Origin: Rhodoferax fermentans
GTDB lineage: Bacteria; Pseudomonadota; Gammaproteobacteria; Burkholderiales; Burkholderiaceae_C
DNA length: 64,000 nucleotides
Assembly: GCF_002017865.1 (NCBI RefSeq)
Contig: NZ_MTJN01000002.1
Location: forward strand, 2,418,001 to 2,482,000
Reading direction: 5' to 3'
Part shown: one piece after another, positions 1 to 9,199 of the stretch
Layout: every line of letters starts with the position of its first letter
Position numbering within the stretch: position 1 is the stretch's first letter
The notes under the pieces: model-generated
Told to the model about the DNA's origin: nothing
What the model saw: the letters and a program-made list of their open reading frames with translations, nothing else
The model's database searches: none
Made by a program: the position numbers and the translations under genes

Positions 1-889
1 CTTTCAAAACCTGCTGCGTCAACTCGCGTGCGGCCTTCAAGTCCATTTGCTGGTAAGCCAAATTGGCTTCCAGAAACTTGGTTTGGGGTTGGTTGGGGGC
101 GATTTTCTTTAACTGTTCGATCTGGCTGGCTGCGTCTGGCAGATTGTTCTGTTGCAACAACAAGGTGACTGCAGCCGTCTGGCCCGCGAGAAAATCGGGT
201 TTGATCTCGACCGATTTGCGGTAGGCCGCCAAAGCCTCTGCCGGTTGGTTTTTGGCGTAACGCAGCAGATCCCCTTTGAGCTTCCAGGCTTCAAAACTTT
301 GCGGGTTTTTGGAAATGACTTCATCGGCAATGGCCAGTGCGCCATCAAAGTCGCGTTGGCCACCTTTCTGGCGTGCTTGGATCAGCTTGGCAGGCGCGTA
401 GTCAGGAGCAGTTGCCAGAGCCGCATCAAGTGCAGTCTGAGCAGGCTCTGTTTGCCCCTGCGCTGCGTAGGCGCCAGCCAGACTGGTCAGCAGTGAGGCT
501 TGCGCGGTTTTGTCTGCCAAGTTGGTCTTGCCAAATTCATCGGTCAGTTTTTTGGCTTGTCCTTGTGCCAGCATTGCAGTAGCCAGCAATGGTAGGGTTT
601 TGTCTTGGGCAAATTTCAGTGCCAGGGCTTTGCGCAGCTCTGTTTCTGCGCCCGCCACGTCACCACTTTCTAGCAGCGTCTTACCCAGCAAATAACGAGC
701 CTCTGGCATGTCCGGGCTTTTTTGCAGTGCGTTTTTGATCTGGATGACTGCGGCTTTGCTGTCATTTTTCGCCAGATAGTCTTTGGCGGAGCTGATCATG
801 GCCTCGGGCTTGTCGCCACAAGCCACCAACAGCAGAGACACCAGCAGCGCTGGCAGTGCACCACGGATGGGATGTTTTGTGATTTTCAT
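1..889 (-). CDS. prsT: PrsT-type TPR-repeat lipoprotein, PEP-CTERM system (5' part; runs off left edge)
   Basis: This is the N-terminal third of a TPR-repeat lipoprotein of the kind that accompanies PrsK and PrsR in exosortase-A loci. It probably acts at the outer membrane in export of polysaccharide or PEP-CTERM proteins. Reading down from an ATG at 889, preceded by AGGGG at 7 bases, the product has a hydrophobic stretch ending in the lipobox LVAC, so Cys24 would carry the lipid. From about residue 35 helical repeats follow (for example GAETELRKALAL and EPAQTALDAALATAPD). The frame is open for 296 codons to base 1; family members are about 900 residues, so most of the protein lies outside. 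It sits 37 bp behind prsR on the same strand. A full-length paralogue without a lipobox is at 22829-25711. Family assignment is firm; the exact role is inference. Confidence 0.88.
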   Translation of the reverse strand, partial: MKITKHPIRGALPALLVSLLLVACGDKPEAMISSAKDYLAKNDSKAAVIQIKNALQKSPDMPEARYLLGKTLLESGDVAGAETELRKALALKFAQDKTLPLLATAMLAQGQAKKLTDEFGKTNLADKTAQASLLTSLAGAYAAQGQTEPAQTALDAALATAPDYAPAKLIQARQKGGQRDFDGALAIADEVISKNPQSFEAWKLKGDLLRYAKNQPAEALAAYRKSVEIKPDFLAGQTAAVTLLLQQNNLPDAASQIEQLKKIAPNQPQTKFLEANLAYQQMDLKAARELTQQVLK

Positions 890-926
890 GGCAGACCCCT
901 GGAAGCAAATGGTGTGAACGAAGAAC

Positions 927-2285
927 TTATTTCAACCCGAGCCGGTGCATCAAATCGTACAGCGTGGGTCGACTCACACCCAACAACTCCGCGGCTTTGA
1001 GCACATTGCCATTCACACGGCCCAACGCCGCCAGAATGGCGGTTTTTTCCGCGTTGTCGCGGATGACGCGTAAGTCCAGTGAGGTGTCCAGCGCGTCACT
1101 GGCTGGCTGCAGACCCACATCTTCGCGGGTGATCTGATTGCCATCGGCCATGATGACGGCGCGTTTGATGCAGTTTTCCAGCTCGCGGATGTTGCCAGGC
1201 CAAGTGTGTTGCTCGATGGCCTTGACCGCATCTTCACTGAGTGTCAGCGATGCGCGGTTTTGCTCTTGTGCAAATCGGCGGGCAAAGGCGTGTGCCAGTA
1301 ACGCAGAGTCACCCACGCGGTCACGCAGTGGCGGGATGTTGACCACAATCTCTGCGAGCCGGTAGTACAAGTCCTCGCGGAACCGGTTTTCCTTGGCAAG
1401 CGCCATCAGGTCCTGATGGGTGGCGCAAACGATGCGCACATCTACGGCAATCTCCTGTCGACCGCCCACGCGTTCAATGGTGCGTTCTTGCAAAAATCGT
1501 AGCAACTTGGCCTGCAATTGAAAGGGCAAATCGCCAATTTCATCCAGCATCAAGGTGCCGCCATTGGCAGTTTCGATCTTGCCCAGCGTGGTTTTGGCAG
1601 CTCCGGTGAAAGCGCCTTTCTCATATCCAAAGAGCTCACTCTCCAGCAAATTCTCGGGAATGGCGGCACAGTTGATGGCTACGAACTTCTCACCCCGTCG
1701 CGGCGATGCCTGATGTAAGCCGCGCGCCAGCACCTCTTTGCCGGTACCACTTTCACCGAGCAGCATGACAGTGGCGTTGCTGGCGGCGACCTTCTCAATG
1801 GTGCGGCAGATACGCATCATCTGCGGGTCACGGGTGGTCAGGCCCGCCAGCGCGTCAGGCTGATGCAGAGCGCGCAGACGTTTGTTTTCAGCCTGCAATT
1901 CAAACAAGCGAAAGGCCCGCTCCACCGTCAGGTTCAGCAGTTCGGGCTCGAACGGTTTGGCAAAAAAGTCGTACGCCCCCATGGCTACAGCGCGCAAAGC
2001 GTTGGCCTGGTCATTCTGACCTGTCAACACAATGACCTTGATGTCCGGGTCAAACGCCATGATCTGTTCGAGTAGCCTGAAACCCTCCGAGACAGCATCA
2101 GCATCAGGTGGCAGGCCCAAGTCCATGGTCACCACCGCAGGCAGGCTCTTGCGTAGCTGTAGCAAGGCCGTTTCGCGGTCACTGGCGGTAACGGTGTCAA
2201 AGCGGTCAAGTGACCACTTGATCTGCTTTTGCAGCGCCAGATCGTCTTCAACAATCATCAAGGGGCGAGATTTTTCGGAGGTCAT
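927..2285 (-). CDS. prsR: PEP-CTERM-box sigma-54-dependent response regulator PrsR
   Basis: This is a 452-residue NtrC-type activator of sigma-54 promoters, the response regulator of the exosortase-A-associated two-component pair. The receiver domain covers about residues 1-125 with the acceptor Asp55 in VTMDLGLPPD and the conserved Lys110. The AAA+ domain follows with Walker A GESGTGKE (177-184), the sigma-54 contact loop GAFTGA (224-229) and Walker B LMLDEIGDL (near 245-253). A Fis-type helix-turn-helix ends the protein (GNVLKAAELLGVSRPTLYDL). All key residues are present and the length is normal for the family. The ATG overlaps the prsK stop codon as ATGA, so translation is coupled. A likely target is the sigma-54-type promoter before the PEP-CTERM gene at 25901; that link is inference. 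Confidence 0.95.
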   Translation of the reverse strand: MTSEKSRPLMIVEDDLALQKQIKWSLDRFDTVTASDRETALLQLRKSLPAVVTMDLGLPPDADAVSEGFRLLEQIMAFDPDIKVIVLTGQNDQANALRAVAMGAYDFFAKPFEPELLNLTVERAFRLFELQAENKRLRALHQPDALAGLTTRDPQMMRICRTIEKVAASNATVMLLGESGTGKEVLARGLHQASPRRGEKFVAINCAAIPENLLESELFGYEKGAFTGAAKTTLGKIETANGGTLMLDEIGDLPFQLQAKLLRFLQERTIERVGGRQEIAVDVRIVCATHQDLMALAKENRFREDLYYRLAEIVVNIPPLRDRVGDSALLAHAFARRFAQEQNRASLTLSEDAVKAIEQHTWPGNIRELENCIKRAVIMADGNQITREDVGLQPASDALDTSLDLRVIRDNAEKTAILAALGRVNGNVLKAAELLGVSRPTLYDLMHRLGLK

Positions 2286-4390
2286 GCGCTTTCCAAGGAA
2301 TGTAGATCGGAATTTTTCTGGGTCTCAAACAGTGGCAGCAACAGTGTGACGGTGGTGCCTTGGTTGACTTCGCTCTGGACGTCAATCTTGCCACCCAACT
2401 CCTGAACATATTGGAAACTTTCGTAAGCACCAATGCCCATGCCGCCCTGTTTGGTGGTTTGAAACGGTTTGAACAGCCGATCACGGATGAAGTCCTGCGT
2501 CATGCCTTGGCCAGTATCCTTCACCACAATGCTGGCTTGACCCCCAGCGCGCTCCAGTGTCAGCCAGACATGGCCGCTGGGGTCGGTCGCATCGAAGGCA
2601 TTTTGCACCACATGGCCGATGATGCGCTCCAGCCGCTCTTCGTGTCCGCGGGTATCGACCGGCTCAAGTGCCAGCACTTCCAGCGTGCGCCCGCGTGCCT
2701 GTGCGACCGCTTGCACCCGCGTGACGATGGCACTCAGGTTGACACCAAAAGCCTTGCCCGGTGGAGTAGCGCCTTCTCGCAGTTGCAACATCAGCTGGCG
2801 CATGCGGTCCAGCGAGTTCTCTACCGTCAGCAGCATGTCCTGCTGAAACTCGGGGTTGTCACCCAAGCGCTTGGCGTTTTTCATCATGAGCGAGAGTTGT
2901 GTCACGATGTTTTTGAGGTCGTGCACCACAAACGCCGACATTTTGTTGAAGGCGTCAAATTTGCGCACTTCCAGCAGCGCTTCCGTTGCCTGCATTTGGG
3001 CCAGGTAACTGGCGGCTTGTTTGCTGGCTGTTTTCAACAGGTCATTGACTTCCCAGTTCACATCAAACAAGGTGCGTGCGCTGGCCAGAATCACAAAACC
3101 GGTCAGCTCCTCACCCACCATCAGTGGCACCACCAGCCAGGCCTGCGGCAGCTCCTGCAGCCAGACGGGAATTTTCAAACTGCCGTAACGCCTGGATGCC
3201 GAGCGGTAATCCTCCAGGTTGATGAGCCTGCCGCCATCGGCTAGATACTGGCACATCGCCGTGTCCATGGGCTCCTTGTCTTCCGTGGGGGCTAAGTTCC
3301 AGCGTGCGGTCTGGGTGAAAGCGGCCTCGCCTTGGACGCGCAACCACAACCCGCCAGCCGGGCTTTCCACCATCTCGGCCAGGCCTCGGATTACCTGAGA
3401 GCCCAGCTCCTGCGGCGAACTGCTGGCCGACAGGGCGCGGGTGAATTTCAACCATTCTTCGCGATAGTCGTACCGATAACGGAAAAAATGTTTGCCCAGG
3501 AACACTTTGAGTTTGGCCCGCATCGTCCCTGATAGCGCCAGCATCATCAGCACAATCAGGGCGAACACCACCAGGCCCAACTGCAGTGCGCGCCCCCATT
3601 CGCCGCCAAAGTAGCGCACGTAGTAACCCACGCCAGAGATAAAAATCAGGTAGACGCCAGCGATCAGCAGCGTGGCCGAATGGAACGCGGCCTTGGGGGA
3701 CAGCTGGATCTTGGCGATCCAGTCGCTGCGCCGGGTGCTTGAGAGCAGCAGCAGCGGCATCATCAGGGCGTGTACACCCGCACGGATGCTCAAGGCGTCT
3801 TCGTCCGGGCGGTTGAACAGCACCGCTTGCGAGAACAAGTACAGGTCAAATAAAAAGCTGCCTGCCAGCCCCAGCGACAGCGGCTTGAGATTCCAGCGTG
3901 AATCTTCCGTGGCGTTGCGAAAAACCTGCTCCAGCAGCACCAGGGCAAACACCGGCATGGACATGGCGCTGAACAGCATCCAACGTGTGGGCTCACCCAC
4001 GCTGTCTGCATCCAGTGCCGTTAACACCAGAGACGAAGGGCCAGAAACGGCCAGCAGCACAGCCCAGATGATCAGGTTGTTGCTAGTCGACGCCTTGCCA
4101 GCTCGGTTGGTTCTCAACAAGAGCAGCAAAAAAGCGAACCAGGCGGCGTAACGCAACTGGTCGGTCAGGATGGTCAGCAAGGGCAGCAGCGGCGCCTGCG
4201 AGTGCATCTGCAGCAAGGTGGACCAGCCCCACAAGGCGCTCAGCAACACCGCCGCCAGCACCGCAAGCTTGGAAGGCTCTCGCAGAGATTTTAGGTAGCC
4301 CGATTGCAGCAGGCGCAGCGCAAAGACCGTGTAGCACACCCCTGCCAGCCCACCGCTCCAGGCGGTCAAATCGAGGTTGCCGCTGTTCAT
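2282..4390 (-). CDS. prsK: PEP-CTERM system membrane histidine kinase PrsK
   Basis: This 702-residue inner-membrane histidine kinase is the partner of PrsR. About residues 10-290 form eight or more membrane segments. A GAF-like domain follows at about 315-465. The dimerisation/phosphoacceptor segment carries His490 in FVVHDLKNIVTQ, and the ATPase domain has N-box VQNAFDA, G1-box VKDTGQGM, F-box LFKPFQTT and G2-box GGMGIGAY. The protein is full length and appears functional. It lies 13 bp downstream of the sugar transferase gene and its stop codon overlaps the start of prsR. The signal it senses cannot be read from sequence; family context suggests envelope or biofilm-related cues. Confidence 0.95.
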   Translation of the reverse strand: MNSGNLDLTAWSGGLAGVCYTVFALRLLQSGYLKSLREPSKLAVLAAVLLSALWGWSTLLQMHSQAPLLPLLTILTDQLRYAAWFAFLLLLLRTNRAGKASTSNNLIIWAVLLAVSGPSSLVLTALDADSVGEPTRWMLFSAMSMPVFALVLLEQVFRNATEDSRWNLKPLSLGLAGSFLFDLYLFSQAVLFNRPDEDALSIRAGVHALMMPLLLLSSTRRSDWIAKIQLSPKAAFHSATLLIAGVYLIFISGVGYYVRYFGGEWGRALQLGLVVFALIVLMMLALSGTMRAKLKVFLGKHFFRYRYDYREEWLKFTRALSASSSPQELGSQVIRGLAEMVESPAGGLWLRVQGEAAFTQTARWNLAPTEDKEPMDTAMCQYLADGGRLINLEDYRSASRRYGSLKIPVWLQELPQAWLVVPLMVGEELTGFVILASARTLFDVNWEVNDLLKTASKQAASYLAQMQATEALLEVRKFDAFNKMSAFVVHDLKNIVTQLSLMMKNAKRLGDNPEFQQDMLLTVENSLDRMRQLMLQLREGATPPGKAFGVNLSAIVTRVQAVAQARGRTLEVLALEPVDTRGHEERLERIIGHVVQNAFDATDPSGHVWLTLERAGGQASIVVKDTGQGMTQDFIRDRLFKPFQTTKQGGMGIGAYESFQYVQELGGKIDVQSEVNQGTTVTLLLPLFETQKNSDLHSLESA

Positions 4391-4403
4391 GATGGCCGAA
4401 GGC

Positions 4404-5774
4404 CTACTGAGCGCCCTTGCGCATCACCACCACACCAATGGTCTCAAACATCACCACGATGTCCAGCAGCAAGGAGTGGTTCTTGACGTAATACAGGTCG
4501 TATTGCAGCTTCTCGGCCGCGTCCTCAACCGAAGAGCCATATTGGTAACGTACCTGAGCCCAGCCTGTGACGCCCGGTTTGACACTGTGACGGATTGCGT
4601 AGTACGGGATTTCCTGCGTCAACTTGTCGACAAAGAAGGGGCGCTCCGGGCGCGGGCCGACCATGCTCATGGCGCCGGCCAGCACGCTGAACAATTGTGG
4701 TAACTCGTCAATACGCAGCTTGCGAATCACCCGGCCTACGCGTGTCACGCGGTCGTCTTTGGCTGCTGCCCAGCGGGGCTTGCCATCCTTCTCGGCATCG
4801 GTGCGCATGCTGCGAAACTTCACCACATTAAAAAGCCGTCCGTTCTGTCCCACACGTTCCTGAAAGTACAGGATCGGGAAACCATCTTCCAGCACGATTA
4901 GCAGCGCGGTGATCAACATCACCGGCAAAGCCAGCACTATCAGGATGCTGGCGCAGACGATGTCAAACACCCGTTTGATGAAGGCCCTGAACCAGCCAGT
5001 ACCAAAACCATCACCAAAAATCAACCAACCGGCTGACAGGGATTCCAGCCGGATCTGACCTAGGGTTCGCTCAAAGTGGGTGGCAATGTCCACCACTTTG
5101 ACCCCCTGCAGCTTGCAGTCGAGCAACTCACGCAATGGCATGCTGCCACCACGCCGCTCGGACAGGGCCACCACAATCTCATCAACCTGTTGGTCCTTGA
5201 CGATGTCGGTCAGTGAATTCGACATGGACAGCAAACCCCAGGCAGACACCATCGCTTCCTGTTCGTTTGGACCGGCGTAATAACCAACCAGGTCCACGGT
5301 CGGGTCGGACTTGAGCAAGGCGGTGCCCACCAATCGGGCGCGTGAGCCCGTGCCGAATACCAGGACGCGCTGACGCATCAGGTTACGTGGTGTGAAATGC
5401 ATCACATACACACGCAGCAGCAACATCAGTGCAATCGCGGACAGCAGGGTCATGGCGAAGGATCTGGTATCGAAATAAAGGGTCGCCAAGCCCAGAATCA
5501 CTGGAGCCATACACAACAAGGCCAGCACCGCGCGTGCGCTTGTTTGTCCCAACGAGCGGTTGTGCACCCGCTGGTAAAAACCCAGACTGGCGTTCAACAC
5601 CATCATGGCGCCGGTCAGGACCAAAAAGGTCATGGCGGCTTTGGACCCCAGGACGCTGTGCTGTGATTCATGCGCTGTTGAGGTGATCAAGGCAATCAAC
5701 AGCAAGAGCATCAGATCCAGAGCAATCTGGAACAGGGTTCGTTTGTGAAAATAGTGGTTGAATATTTTGATCAT
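4404..5774 (-). CDS. Undecaprenyl-phosphate sugar-1-phosphate transferase, EpsB-like (PEP-CTERM type)
   Basis: This 456-residue protein should start repeat-unit synthesis by moving a sugar-1-phosphate from a UDP-sugar to undecaprenyl phosphate at the inner membrane. N-terminal membrane segments occupy about residues 10-130. A Rossmann-like central part follows (VLVFGTGSRARLVG). The C-terminal bacterial sugar transferase domain shows the usual signature elements: KRVFDIVCA, YFQERVGQNG, VVKFRSMRTDAE, RIDELPQL, SMVGPRPERP and KPGVTGWAQV. It matches the exosortase-A-linked EpsB-type subfamily rather than WbaP by its context beside prsK/prsR. The ATG at 5774 is the only reasonable start. The sugar used (glucose or another hexose) cannot be decided from sequence. 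Confidence 0.93.
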   Translation of the reverse strand: MIKIFNHYFHKRTLFQIALDLMLLLLIALITSTAHESQHSVLGSKAAMTFLVLTGAMMVLNASLGFYQRVHNRSLGQTSARAVLALLCMAPVILGLATLYFDTRSFAMTLLSAIALMLLLRVYVMHFTPRNLMRQRVLVFGTGSRARLVGTALLKSDPTVDLVGYYAGPNEQEAMVSAWGLLSMSNSLTDIVKDQQVDEIVVALSERRGGSMPLRELLDCKLQGVKVVDIATHFERTLGQIRLESLSAGWLIFGDGFGTGWFRAFIKRVFDIVCASILIVLALPVMLITALLIVLEDGFPILYFQERVGQNGRLFNVVKFRSMRTDAEKDGKPRWAAAKDDRVTRVGRVIRKLRIDELPQLFSVLAGAMSMVGPRPERPFFVDKLTQEIPYYAIRHSVKPGVTGWAQVRYQYGSSVEDAAEKLQYDLYYVKNHSLLLDIVVMFETIGVVVMRKGAQ

Positions 5775-5845
5775 GGAATCCTCTGCAGCATCAACCAGGT
5801 CGGCGGTTTGTTGGGCGCGCCGAATGGAGCGCTGACAGCACGTCC

Positions 5846-7168
5846 CTAGCGCCCAATGGCCAAGTACTCAAACCCGAGACCGCGTACCGTTTTGGGGTCG
5901 TAGAGGTTGCGGCCATCAAAAATGATCGGGTTCCTGAGTTTGGCTTTCAGATTGTCAAAGTCTGGGCTGCGAAACTCCTTCCATTCGGTGACGATCACAA
6001 GTGCATCCGCATTGTCGAGCGCAGCATTCTGGTTGTCGGCATAACTCAGTCGCAGCTCATTGGGGAAGCAGTGTTTGGCCTCGGCGCTGGCCACCGGGTC
6101 GTAGGCCGTCACGGTGGCACCAGCAGCGATCAAGTCCTTGATCACTTCCCGGCTGGTGGCTTCACGCATGTCGTCTGTGTTGGCCTTGAAGGCCAAGCCC
6201 CACAACGCAAAGTGTTTGCCCGTCAGATCCGCGCCAAAACGTGCTTTGATCTTGTTGGCCAGCACATGTTTTTGCAGGTCGTTGGCTTCTTCCACCGCGT
6301 TAAGAACTTTGAGGTGGATGCCCGCATCCACTGCGGCTGTTTTGATCAATGCCTTGACGTCCTTGGGGAAACACGAGCCGCCGTAACCTGCACCGGCATA
6401 CAAGAAGTCATAACCAATGCGCGGGTCTGAACCAATGCCCCGGCGCACATGTTCAATGTCGGCTCCGAGCTTTTCAGCCAGGTTGGCCAACTCGTTCATG
6501 AAGCTGATGCGGGTGGCCAGCATGGCGTTGGCGGCGTATTTGGTGAGCTCGGCGCTGCGGATGTCCATCAGGATCATTCGATCGTGGTTGCGCTGGAACG
6601 GCGCGTACAGGGCGCGCATGTTGTGTGCGGCCTGTTCGTCGTCACACCCGACCACAATCCGATCTGGTTTCATGAAGTCGTCAATGGCAGCGCCTTCTTT
6701 GAGGAACTCGGGGTTGGACACCACGCTGAAGGGGGTGCTCACGCCGCGTTTTTGCAGTTCTTCGGTGATGGCGGCGCGCACGGCGTCGGCCGTGCCCACG
6801 GGGACGGTGCTTTTGTCGACGACGACTTTGTAGTCGGTCATGTATTTGCCGATGTTGCGTGCCGCAGCGGTGACGTATTTCATGTCGGCCGAGCCGTCTT
6901 CGCCTGGCGGGGTGCCCACAGCAATGAATTGGACGGTACCGAAGTGGGCGGCGCGTTCGATGTCGGTGGTGAAGTGCAAGCGCCCTGCGGCGACATTGCG
7001 CCGGACCATGTCTTGCAGGCCGGGCTCAAAAATCGGGATGCCGCCCTCTTCCAGAATTTTGATCTTGGCCGGATCCACATCCAGGCACAGCACATCATTG
7101 CCCACGTCAGCCAGACAAGTCCCAGACACCAGGCCAACGTAGCCGGTGCCAATCACGGTAATCTTCAT
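5846..7168 (-). CDS. ugd: UDP-glucose 6-dehydrogenase
   Basis: The enzyme oxidises UDP-glucose to UDP-glucuronate with two NAD+, providing acidic sugar precursor. The protein is 440 residues from the ATG at 7168 (a TTG two codons upstream is less likely; AGGG lies 8 bases before the ATG). The N-terminal NAD-binding motif is [12 protein letters not shown], the substrate region contains [14 protein letters not shown], and the catalytic cysteine is in [10 protein letters not shown]. The C-terminal UDP-binding domain is intact (FDGRNLYDP). It lies between the sugar transferase gene and the ligase-like gene on the same strand. With the epimerase at 18987-19994 it could supply UDP-galacturonate. 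Confidence 0.97.
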   Translation of the reverse strand: MKITVIGTGYVGLVSGTCLADVGNDVLCLDVDPAKIKILEEGGIPIFEPGLQDMVRRNVAAGRLHFTTDIERAAHFGTVQFIAVGTPPGEDGSADMKYVTAAARNIGKYMTDYKVVVDKSTVPVGTADAVRAAITEELQKRGVSTPFSVVSNPEFLKEGAAIDDFMKPDRIVVGCDDEQAAHNMRALYAPFQRNHDRMILMDIRSAELTKYAANAMLATRISFMNELANLAEKLGADIEHVRRGIGSDPRIGYDFLYAGAGYGGSCFPKDVKALIKTAAVDAGIHLKVLNAVEEANDLQKHVLANKIKARFGADLTGKHFALWGLAFKANTDDMREATSREVIKDLIAAGATVTAYDPVASAEAKHCFPNELRLSYADNQNAALDNADALVIVTEWKEFRSPDFDNLKAKLRNPIIFDGRNLYDPKTVRGLGFEYLAIGR

Positions 7169-7222
7169 GAGCAAACCCTAAACAACATCAATTTTTGAAC
7201 ATTATCACAACAAAAAAACGGT

Positions 7223-9193
7223 TTAATGCTGCTTATCCAAAGCATCCCCAGGTATCTTTGACGACTCGATCGCTAGAAAAATTAGCAGGAAAAAAAGAAA
7301 CGCAACCCGTGGCACGTCCATCACACTGCTCACCAGTCCGACCAGCAGAACGGCTACCAGGGACGCTGCCAGGTAAGGTGCTATTGGCTGCAACCTGCCG
7401 CGCCCCAGCACCAGCTGCCAAAGCGCATAACCACCAAGCAGCAAACATGCCAAGAGGCCCAGTCCACCACGTTCCACTAGCAGTTCCAGCACCAGGTTGT
7501 CCAGATGCCAGGGCACAAAATACGACTGCGCTGCGGGAAACCAGCGCGCCAGGTCGGCAGAGAAATCGCCATTGGTCAGCAGGTTGTGTGGTCTGCTGCC
7601 GGTCAAAACGATGTTGTCCACATCGGCCTGAGCACCAGCGTCCACCACCGAGATGGAGAACATCTTGAGCCGTGGTGCGAACCAGTGCCCTGAGCTCACT
7701 GGCGGGCCTTGCAGCGCCACGGTGATGGGCTGCCAGGCGAAGGGGTCAACACCCTCTGCCGGTTGAATGAGCAAGAAGGCGGCTTGGCATGCCCGATCGT
7801 ACAAGAGGTGGCGTTCACATAAAAACAGCTCCATCCGGGTCGTCTGCCTGACCCGCACGGTCAGACGCACCTGGTGAAAATCGGGCTCGGTGAGCGCAAC
7901 GCGCTGGGTCAGCTCGAAAACGCCGCCCAGTTCTTCCAGGGTTTTGGGGCCATAGAGGGTGACAAACTGTTGCTCGGCTTGCCCGTCCCGGGTTTGCTGT
8001 TGATGCCTGGCGTCACCTGGAAACTCTTCAAAAGGCACCTGCGCTGCGTAGTTGGCAGGCAGGCGCCCCAGTCCTTTACCCAGCAGCCAGTCGGTCGGTT
8101 GTTTGAGCAGGCCAACGCCGCTTTTCCAGTGCTCCATCCGGCTGGAGAGATCCTGTCCGGCGCTGGCTAGGCGTTCCGACATGAAACTGCCGCCTTCGAG
8201 CACACCCACCACTTCCAGGACCAGGGCCAGCATCAGCACCACACTGGCCTTGAGCCGCCAGCCCGGTGCGCCCATCTGTTGGCGCAGACCCTGCCAGGCA
8301 CTGCGGCCACGGCGAGCCTGGTTTTGCAGCCATAGCAAACCGGCCAGCAACAACAGCGGTGCCAGCACGGCCAGATAAACGCCGCGTGAAAAGGTGGTCA
8401 GACAGATGTAGCCACCCCAAAAAGCCAGCATCGCCAGGCTGGCCCACAAGGCGGGTTGACGTGTGGCATACAAAGCCCACACCACAAAGGGCGCGGTCAT
8501 CGCCAGATAGGTGTCGATGGCGGCACCCCCCACATGCATTTCCCAAAACAAGGCCACCGTGCGGTATGGGCTGGAGAAATCCAGCAGCCCCGGGAAAGCG
8601 ACGCGCTCCCACAAGGTGGCCGGCACCACCAGTGCCAGGCCGCTGACCACACCGGCTGCCAGCGTTGTTGTGGCCAGGCGTGTTGATTGGGACAACTCAC
8701 GCCGCAGAAGCGGCAAAAAGAGGGCGGCAAAGCCCAGGCTTTTGAAGATCCGCCAGCTGTTCAGGGCATCGCTGTAGTTGGCAAACCAGTCAAAGGACAG
8801 CCCCCCCGCATCGGCCAGGCCACGCCACAGCGAGACCCCACCAGAGACCAGCACCAGCGCCACCAGGCCATCACCGGTGTGCCAGGGCTGCGGTGGCCGG
8901 TCCGCTGGCCTGACCCACGCCAGCCGGGCGTAGCCACCGGCCAGGCAGCCGAGCAGCAGGATGTCGAACTCTTCAAACATCAGCCAGCCGGTCCAGGGTG
9001 AAAAGTTGAGCAAGGGCAGGCCGGCTGGTACCAGCCACAACCACAGCCGGGGTTGCCAGGCCACCAGGCAGCTTGCCAGGCACAGCAACACCAGAGCCAG
9101 CATGGGTGACACCGGGTGATGCCCGGCCAGGGCACCTCCGGCCGTCAAGCAGACACCTGCTAGCAGCCAGCAGAGCAGGCCAGTCAGTCGCAT
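7223..9193 (-). CDS. Wzy/O-antigen-ligase-like membrane protein with periplasmic domain (copy 1)
   Basis: This 656-residue polytopic protein resembles O-antigen ligases and Wzy polymerases, which join lipid-linked glycans in the periplasm. It has about ten membrane segments, the motif GWLMFEEFDILLL near residue 95, FWEMHVGGAA, TTFSRGVYL, and GKGLGRLPANYA at the start of a large soluble loop. The loop (about residues 370-560) looks like a beta-rich carbohydrate-binding fold; the final segments include SVMDVPRVAFLFF. A longer paralogue with all these landmarks is at 28082-30688. It is last in line behind the decarboxylase operon, 6 bp after a stop codon, so probably the end of that transcript. 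Whether it is polymerase or ligase is unknown. Confidence 0.82.
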   Translation of the reverse strand: MRLTGLLCWLLAGVCLTAGGALAGHHPVSPMLALVLLCLASCLVAWQPRLWLWLVPAGLPLLNFSPWTGWLMFEEFDILLLGCLAGGYARLAWVRPADRPPQPWHTGDGLVALVLVSGGVSLWRGLADAGGLSFDWFANYSDALNSWRIFKSLGFAALFLPLLRRELSQSTRLATTTLAAGVVSGLALVVPATLWERVAFPGLLDFSSPYRTVALFWEMHVGGAAIDTYLAMTAPFVVWALYATRQPALWASLAMLAFWGGYICLTTFSRGVYLAVLAPLLLLAGLLWLQNQARRGRSAWQGLRQQMGAPGWRLKASVVLMLALVLEVVGVLEGGSFMSERLASAGQDLSSRMEHWKSGVGLLKQPTDWLLGKGLGRLPANYAAQVPFEEFPGDARHQQQTRDGQAEQQFVTLYGPKTLEELGGVFELTQRVALTEPDFHQVRLTVRVRQTTRMELFLCERHLLYDRACQAAFLLIQPAEGVDPFAWQPITVALQGPPVSSGHWFAPRLKMFSISVVDAGAQADVDNIVLTGSRPHNLLTNGDFSADLARWFPAAQSYFVPWHLDNLVLELLVERGGLGLLACLLLGGYALWQLVLGRGRLQPIAPYLAASLVAVLLVGLVSSVMDVPRVAFLFFLLIFLAIESSKIPGDALDKQH

Positions 9194-9199
9194 GTGGGT

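Noticed and set aside
2360..3244. Plus-strand open frame of 294 codons opposite prsK
   Set aside because: Histidine-rich shadow translation of a well-supported kinase gene with no domain of its own.
6449..7198. Plus-strand open frame opposite ugd
   Set aside because: Shadow frame with repeated Val/Gly/His pattern; ugd is certain.
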